Shown: piece after piece, positions 59,754 to 64,000 of the stretch | Numbering within the stretch: position 1 is the first letter of the stretch | Layout of the letters: the number at the start of each line of letters is the position of its first letter | Assembly (NCBI RefSeq): GCF_018390645.1 | Contig: NZ_JAHBGC010000052.1 | Location: 145,833 to 209,832, forward strand | DNA length: 64,000 bases | Source of the DNA: Ancylobacter dichloromethanicus | GTDB lineage: Bacteria; Pseudomonadota; Alphaproteobacteria; Rhizobiales; Xanthobacteraceae | Reading direction: 5' to 3' | The notes under the pieces: model-generated | What the model was told of the DNA's origin: nothing | Database searches by the model: none | The model's input: only the letters and a program-made list of their open reading frames with translations | Program-made: the position numbers and the translations under genes

Positions 59754-60905
59754 TCAGTCCACCGACAGGCTGGTGCTGCCGGTGCGGGCGATCGAGCTGA
59801 TCAACAGAGCCGTGCGCAGGAACTTGGTGAACTCCACCCCCGGGGCGTTGGCAACGTAGACGATGTCGCCCGCGCGGATCGGGAAGGCGCGGGCAATGAA
59901 GTAGCCGGAGGGATCTTTCAGGTTGAGGCGGTAGATGACCGGAACAACGCTGTTGCCGGAAAGGAACGGCGAGTCCGGATTGATCGCCCTCACCACCGCT
60001 GCCTGTTCGAAGCGGAAGATGAACACGCCGCTGGGATCGGCCTGGGTGTCGACCAGGCCGCCAGAGGAGCCCACCGCCTCGGCGACGGTGAAGTCCTCGC
60101 GATCGATCGCCACCTCGCCCGCTCCCTTCACCGCGCCAAGCGCGGTGAAGCTTTGCGGGCGACGGAACACATAGACCGTGTCGCCCGGTTGCATGAAGAT
60201 GTTCTCGTCCGGGCGGGCGAGCAGTGCGGTCAGTTGCATCGTCGCGCTGCGCCTGCCGCGTGTCACGCGCAGGAAGGTTTCGTGCGGCGGCGCCTTGATG
60301 CCGCCGGCCTGGGCGATGACCTCCAGCAGCCGGTCGCCCTTGACGTTGAGGTTGACCCGGCCGGCGCCGGTGAGATCGCCCACCACCACGACCGAAGCCG
60401 AGGTCTGCTGCGGCAGCGTAATCAGCACCTGGGGGTCGATCGACTTGCCGGTCAGCCCCTTCTCGATGGTCTTGGCAATCTCGCTCGGGCGCTTGCCGAC
60501 CACCGGCACATCGCCAACATAGGGCACCTTGATGCGGCCCTCGCGATCGACCGTCTGCGGCGGCAGCATCTCGCTGCCCGAGCCCGCATCGATCGAGCCG
60601 CGCCCGAACAGGCCGCCGGTACTGGCCTCCCAGATCGAGACCTGGACCACGTCGCCGACATTCACCCGGGTTTCAGGGGCGGGTTTGCGGGCGCCGAAGC
60701 TGTCCGCGAGACTGGGTGAACGCCACAGACGCATGGCTCCGACCACATCGGCATCGACGTCGACTATCTCGTAGTCTACCGGCTCGCGCGGCTGCATGAC
60801 CTCCTGGGTCACTGGCCCGGAACCGGGAAAAAACACGCATCCGCCGAGCGAGAAGCTCAGCATGGCAAGCCCCGCCAAACGGGCCTTCGGACCCCGGATA
60901 ATCAA
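59754..60905 (-). CDS. Outer-membrane polysaccharide export lipoprotein (Wza/KpsD family)
   Basis: A 383-residue lipoprotein: lipobox LGGC with Cys23, then the Poly_export domain (VNVGDVVQVSIWEASTGGLF, GRIKVPYVGDVPVVGKRPSE, VLITLPQQTSASVVVVGDLT) and SLBB-type repeats (GDRLLEVIAQAGGIKAPPHE, MQPGDTVYVFRRPQSFTALG, IRAGDIVYVANAPGVEF). It forms the outer-membrane channel for capsule-like polysaccharide. The start is a TTG with AGGGGA 9 bases upstream. An AT-rich control region precedes it. Confidence 0.9.
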   Translation of the reverse strand: MIIRGPKARLAGLAMLSFSLGGCVFFPGSGPVTQEVMQPREPVDYEIVDVDADVVGAMRLWRSPSLADSFGARKPAPETRVNVGDVVQVSIWEASTGGLFGRGSIDAGSGSEMLPPQTVDREGRIKVPYVGDVPVVGKRPSEIAKTIEKGLTGKSIDPQVLITLPQQTSASVVVVGDLTGAGRVNLNVKGDRLLEVIAQAGGIKAPPHETFLRVTRGRRSATMQLTALLARPDENIFMQPGDTVYVFRRPQSFTALGAVKGAGEVAIDREDFTVAEAVGSSGGLVDTQADPSGVFIFRFEQAAVVRAINPDSPFLSGNSVVPVIYRLNLKDPSGYFIARAFPIRAGDIVYVANAPGVEFTKFLRTALLISSIARTGSTSLSVD

Positions 60906-61149
60906 ACCGCCCGATCCCCTTTACTCAATTACGCTTATCTAAGCCGTATGAAGATGATCAATTCTATACGCTGGTCATAAAATAAATCTAAAAGGCAATT
61001 TGTGTGTTCATTGAAGCACACTTATATTATCAATATTGAAGTATAATATGATACCTTTAAACAAGAGCAGGAGCTCGACTTCCAGTTGAGGTAACGGAGG
61101 AGCGAATGCGGCACCGGCCGCAAGAGGGACCGGTGCCGGGGACGTCGCG
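60906..61149. promoter_or_regulatory. AT-rich control region upstream of the polysaccharide export gene
   Basis: A 244-base gap whose central part (about 60925-61070) is AT-rich, in strong contrast to its surroundings. It contains inverted repeat GTGTG-N10-CACAC (61002-61021), ATATTAT-N12-ATAATAT (61024-61049) and, inside the latter, the perfect palindrome TCAATATTGA (61030-61039). These lie 95-145 bases upstream of the TTG start. It probably holds the promoter and a repressor or silencer site (inference). Confidence 0.5.
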
Positions 61150-61353
61150 TTACTCGGCGGCGGCAGGGGCGGCGGTCGCGTTCGCCTGCCGGGCGAAATA
61201 GTTGCGCTCGGCCTTCAGTGCGCGCCGCGCGGCCTGGATGCACTCCTTGCGCTTCTGCACGCTCAGTTCCTTCCATGCGGCCTGGTCGAATTCGACCAGC
61301 CGGCGGGCCACGAAACGCTCGAGTTGACGGCTGATTTCCGGAAGATCGTTCAT
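61150..61353 (-). CDS. Small helical protein of unknown function in the capsule export cluster
   Basis: A 67-residue protein that is predicted mostly helical and strongly charged: EISRQLERFVARRLVEFDQA, AWKELSVQKRKECIQAARRA and LKAERNYFARQ, with an Ala-rich tail. An excellent GAAGGAG site sits 5-6 bases before the ATG, which makes it a real gene. It lies 58 bases after the capsule ABC ATPase gene on the same strand. I do not recognise the family. Confidence 0.7.
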   Translation of the reverse strand: MNDLPEISRQLERFVARRLVEFDQAAWKELSVQKRKECIQAARRALKAERNYFARQANATAAPAAAE

Positions 61354-61411
61354 GTCGGCTCCTTCAGGTTGGATCGGGACCTGCCCCGATCGAAAGTGAT
61401 GGAAGGTGACT

Positions 61412-62149
61412 TCAGGCCAACGGCCCGAAGGGTTCTTCGGCGAGGCGCTCCTCCTCGTCCTCGTCCTCGTCGCCCGTGTCGGGCGGCGCTCCGTCGTCGA
61501 TGGCGCGGAACAGGCGTATGGCGTCGCCGATCCGCTCGAACATATGCAGCCGGCCCTCGTGCAGGACGGCGCCGATATCGGCGAAACGTCGCAGCATCTG
61601 GGGGGATCGCGTGGTGAAGATCAGCGTGGCGTGCTCCCGGCGCGCCTGTACCAGTTCGGCGCAGCGCGTGCGGAATGCCCCGCTGCCACCGAACAGCGCC
61701 TCGTCGGCCAGGAAGATGTCGAACGGCAGCGCGTAGGAGGCCGCGAACAGGAAGCGCGAGCGGCGCTCCCTCGTATAGCTCGACAGCGGCCGGTCGATCT
61801 CCTCGCCCATCTGCGCGAAGTCGGCGACGAAACGTGTGGCGGCATCGCCGTCGAAGCCGTTGACGCGGGCGACGAAGTGCAGATTTTCGCGGCCGGTCAG
61901 GGCCGCGTGGTAGGCCTGCGTGTTGGCGACGGGCGGCGAGACGGTGCCGCGGCGGCGAATTCGGCCGCGGTCGGGCAGGGTCGAGCCGCCGATCAGCCGG
62001 ATCAGCGTCGACTTGCCGGCGCCGCGTGGGCCGAGGATGCCGACCGAGGCCCGGCAGGGGAAGGCGGCGTCGAGATGCTCGAACACCCGCCGCGCGCCGT
62101 GCGCCGCGCGGAACGTCTTGGCGATGTCCGACATCTCCACCGCCATCAT
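61412..62149 (-). CDS. kpsT: KpsT-like capsule export ABC ATPase with degenerate motifs
   Basis: A 245-residue ATPase. Walker A is GPRGAGKST; the Q-loop region reads ANTQAYHAALTGRENLHF, as in KpsT-type capsule exporters; Walker B is IFLADEAL. Two motifs depart from the norm: the signature region is SSYTRERRSRFLFA, without the usual SGG or SSGM core, and the H-loop reads IFTTRSPQM, with Arg where His is expected. The C terminus is a long acidic tail rich in Asp and Glu. The ATG at 62149 overlaps the stop of the permease gene (ATGATG with TGA). Confidence 0.85.
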   Translation of the reverse strand: MMAVEMSDIAKTFRAAHGARRVFEHLDAAFPCRASVGILGPRGAGKSTLIRLIGGSTLPDRGRIRRRGTVSPPVANTQAYHAALTGRENLHFVARVNGFDGDAATRFVADFAQMGEEIDRPLSSYTRERRSRFLFAASYALPFDIFLADEALFGGSGAFRTRCAELVQARREHATLIFTTRSPQMLRRFADIGAVLHEGRLHMFERIGDAIRLFRAIDDGAPPDTGDEDEDEEERLAEEPFGPLA

Positions 62150-62970
62150 ATCAGCCTCGCGCGGAACACGCGTTCGAGAGCCAGCCCGATCAGCAGCGCG
62201 GCGAGGCCGAAGCCGAGGAGATACCCCTTGTCGAGGGTGAGGGTGGGGTAGGTCAGGTAGAAGCCGGAGCGGAACCATTCCAGCCCGTGCAGCAGCGGGT
62301 TCCAACTCAGCCAGTAGCGGATCTGCGGCGGCATGAAATCCGGCACGAAGAACACGCCGGACAGGAAGATGAGCGAGCGCGACAGCACGCCATAGACCAC
62401 CGCCCACAGGCGGAAGAAGGCACCGATCACACCATTGATGAGGCCGACGCTGATCGCCAGCAGAGCAGTGGCGGCAAAGCCTTCGATCGCCAGCAGGGGG
62501 CGGATCGGGATCGCCTCGGGGATGCCCATCGCATAGATGGCCGTGAACAGCAGCACCGCGACGATCAGCAGCGTCGCGGTCTCCAGCAGGGCGCGCGCCA
62601 GCATGATGTCGAGTGGCTGGATCGGCGCGAGCGCACGTACCAGACCGCTCGCACGGATTGCGCCGGTGGTTCGCCCGGACACGTGGGTGAACAGGAAGAA
62701 GGGCAGGATGCCGGTTCCGAGGAACAGCAGCAGGCTGGTGCCGAAATCCGGCCGGCGGCCAATGATGCTGAAGATGCCCATGATCATCGCCAGCTGCAGG
62801 ATCGGCTCCACCAGCGCGAGCAGATAGCTGAGGCGCGAATGCACCGAGCGCAGCCGCATCTCGCGCAGCATCAGCGCGATGACGACGCGGCCCTGCGTGC
62901 GCAGTCCTTGCGCGACCCTTCGCGGGCCGAACCCGTCTTCGGGCGTGTCGATCGGCGGGGTGAAGGTCAT
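62146..62970 (-). CDS. kpsM: KpsM-like capsule polysaccharide ABC transporter permease
   Basis: A 274-residue ABC-2 permease with six membrane helices (LREMRLRSVHSRLSYLLALV, MAMIMGIFSIIGRRP-like start, FTHVSGRTTGAIRASG, FFRLWAVVYGVLSRSLIFLS and PPQIRYWLSWNPLLHGLEWF). The last segment is characteristic of KpsM and other polysaccharide exporters. With KpsT it moves the lipid-linked chain across the inner membrane. Its stop overlaps the ATPase start; it begins 12 bases after the kpsE-like stop. Confidence 0.94.
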   Translation of the reverse strand: MTFTPPIDTPEDGFGPRRVAQGLRTQGRVVIALMLREMRLRSVHSRLSYLLALVEPILQLAMIMGIFSIIGRRPDFGTSLLLFLGTGILPFFLFTHVSGRTTGAIRASGLVRALAPIQPLDIMLARALLETATLLIVAVLLFTAIYAMGIPEAIPIRPLLAIEGFAATALLAISVGLINGVIGAFFRLWAVVYGVLSRSLIFLSGVFFVPDFMPPQIRYWLSWNPLLHGLEWFRSGFYLTYPTLTLDKGYLLGFGLAALLIGLALERVFRARLI

Positions 62971-62982
62971 CGCCGCCCCCGC

Positions 62983-64000
62983 TCAGGCCACGTGGTCGCG
63001 GATCGAGAAGAACACCATGACGCTGATGAACCAGAGCGCGCCGGCGGCAAGCAGGACGATCAGGATCGACACGCCGCGGCGCGGGTACTGGCTCGCCTGC
63101 GCCAGCGCCGGCTGCACATAGGTCGCGACATAGGTCTGCTGCGCGGCGGCCTCCGAGCGCGCCAGTTCCAGCGCCGAGAGCGTCGTCTCGTAGTATTTCT
63201 CGGCGAACTGGCGGCTGAGATCGACGTCCTCGTAGTTCGACAGCACGTCCGACAGGACCGGCGGCCCGCCCGCCGTCGTCGTGCCGGCCGGCGCGGGCGC
63301 GCTGGCGGTGCCGCCGCCCTTGCCGATCTCGCGCTCGATGGTGGCGATCTGCTTGCCGGTGGCGGCGATACGGCTTTCCAGCACCTTCACGGTGGGCGCA
63401 TTGGCATCCATGTAGCTGCGCAGCGAGGCGAGCTGGGACTGCAGGCCGGCGAGTTCCCCGCGCAGTTTCATGGCAAGCTCCAGCGTGCCGCCGGCGGTGC
63501 GCGCGGCGTCCGGCGTCTGCTCCAGGTCACGGAACTGGCGCAGCGCCAGCCGCGCGCCGCGCAGCCGGTCCTCGGCGCGGGAGACATCGGCCTCGGCGAA
63601 TTTGACCGCGTCGCGGCGGGCGCGCGCCGAGATGTCGTTGATCAGCGTTTCGCTCTGGGTGACCAGCCGGGCGGCGATGGTGTGAGCGTCCTCGGGCGTG
63701 AAGGCGCGCACGCGCACCAGAGCGAGGCCGGTCGCCAGATCGAAGGAGGCGTCGATCATCGACTGCCAGTAGGAGACGAGGCCTTCCATCGTCTCTTCGC
63801 TGCCCAGCCGGGAAAGGCGATCGACGCCGGCGCGCGCGTACATGGCGCGCAGGTCCACGGTCTTGAGCAGGTCTTCCACCGCCTGGCGGCTGGAGAGGTA
63901 ATCAACGACAAGGAAATTGTCGGTGAAGCCGCCCGCCCGTGCCGCGGCGCCGAGCGCGGTGCTCGCCGCGCTGCTGCCGGCCGGCGCGAAATCCTGGCTG
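62983..64000 (-). CDS. kpsE: KpsE-like capsule export inner-membrane protein, 5' end beyond window
   Basis: A partial gene of at least 338 codons, open to the right edge; internal GTG at 63879 is not taken as the start because the frame continues with FTDNFLVVDYLSSRQAVEDL, the conserved KpsE/BexC region. It has a long periplasmic coiled coil (VSRAEDRLRGARLALRQFRD, AEKYYETTLSALELARSEA) and a C-terminal PALAQASQYPRRG motif followed by a membrane helix. It bridges KpsM and the outer-membrane export protein. Confidence 0.92.
   Translation of the reverse strand, partial: SQDFAPAGSSAASTALGAAARAGGFTDNFLVVDYLSSRQAVEDLLKTVDLRAMYARAGVDRLSRLGSEETMEGLVSYWQSMIDASFDLATGLALVRVRAFTPEDAHTIAARLVTQSETLINDISARARRDAVKFAEADVSRAEDRLRGARLALRQFRDLEQTPDAARTAGGTLELAMKLRGELAGLQSQLASLRSYMDANAPTVKVLESRIAATGKQIATIEREIGKGGGTASAPAPAGTTTAGGPPVLSDVLSNYEDVDLSRQFAEKYYETTLSALELARSEAAAQQTYVATYVQPALAQASQYPRRGVSILIVLLAAGALWFISVMVFFSIRDHVA

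Noticed and set aside
61022-61276. A possible 84-residue minus-strand gene covering the AT-rich region
   Set aside because: It runs in another frame through the small gene at 61150-61353, which has a strong ribosome-binding site, and reads as Arg-rich shadow sequence ending in AT-rich noncoding DNA.
1-64000. tRNA, rRNA, CRISPR arrays, prophage, transposase or attachment sites
   Set aside because: No cloverleaf-like tRNA ends, no repeat-spacer pattern and no recombinase or transposase-like protein was seen on either strand.

Overview
The window is high-GC DNA (visibly well above 60% G+C) from an alphaproteobacterium, most likely a member of the Hyphomicrobiales (Rhizobiales) near Xanthobacter, Ancylobacter or Starkeya. 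The placement rests on gene content: FtcR, MotC, MotE, FlaF, FlbT and a DUF1217 protein beside flgF are hallmarks of the rhizobial flagellar system. No tRNA, rRNA, CRISPR array, prophage or intact insertion sequence was seen.

Region 1 (1-2860, + strand) is an energy-coupling-factor metal uptake operon in the order K-M-L-Q-O, which points to nickel rather than cobalt. Its ATPase ends in a histidine-rich tail. Region 2 (2880-10613) holds a soluble PAS-type chemoreceptor and a CACHE-type sensor kinase on the minus strand. Divergently transcribed is a cassette of a secreted molybdopterin-oxidoreductase-like protein, a membrane histidine kinase, a lone receiver and a receiver-MarR regulator. Region 3 (10646-12918) carries the flagellar master regulator FtcR, a CheY and a divergent CheZ-like phosphatase.

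Region 4 (12921-46580) is an almost complete flagellar locus. Two arms diverge from a short control region at 33671-33820. The minus arm runs motA, fliM, small orf, fliN, fliG, flhB, orf, flgB, flgC, fliE, flgG, flgA, flgI, motE, flgH, fliL, fliP, then flagellin, then fliF, fliH-like, motB, motC, fliK and a lytic transglycosylase. The plus arm runs DUF1217, flgF, fliI, flgE, flgK, flgL, flaF, flbT, flgD, fliQ, flhA, fliR, a fliJ-like gene, a rod-binding flgJ-like gene, a flgN-like gene and a FliL-like membrane protein. Region 5 (46602-53938) is the chemotaxis operon mcp-cheA-cheW-cheY-cheB-cheR, in which the C-terminal receiver of CheA has lost its phosphoacceptor aspartate.

Region 6 (54078-56802) has a dihydropyrimidinase/hydantoinase and a convergent fatty-acid desaturase. 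Region 7 (57002-64000, minus strand) is a surface-polysaccharide block: phosphomannomutase/phosphoglucomutase, a secreted cysteine-rich protein of unknown function, an outer-membrane polysaccharide export lipoprotein, a 67-residue protein, and KpsT-, KpsM- and KpsE-like capsule exporters, the last cut by the window edge.

The observations most worth following are: hendecad repeats in the flagellin variable domain; the CheA pseudo-receiver; a capsule-export ATPase that appears to lack the H-loop histidine and a normal signature motif; the two-component cassette with its secreted oxidoreductase-like protein; an N-terminal membrane extension on MotE; and a CGCAAG/CTTGCG inverted repeat upstream of flagellar operons.
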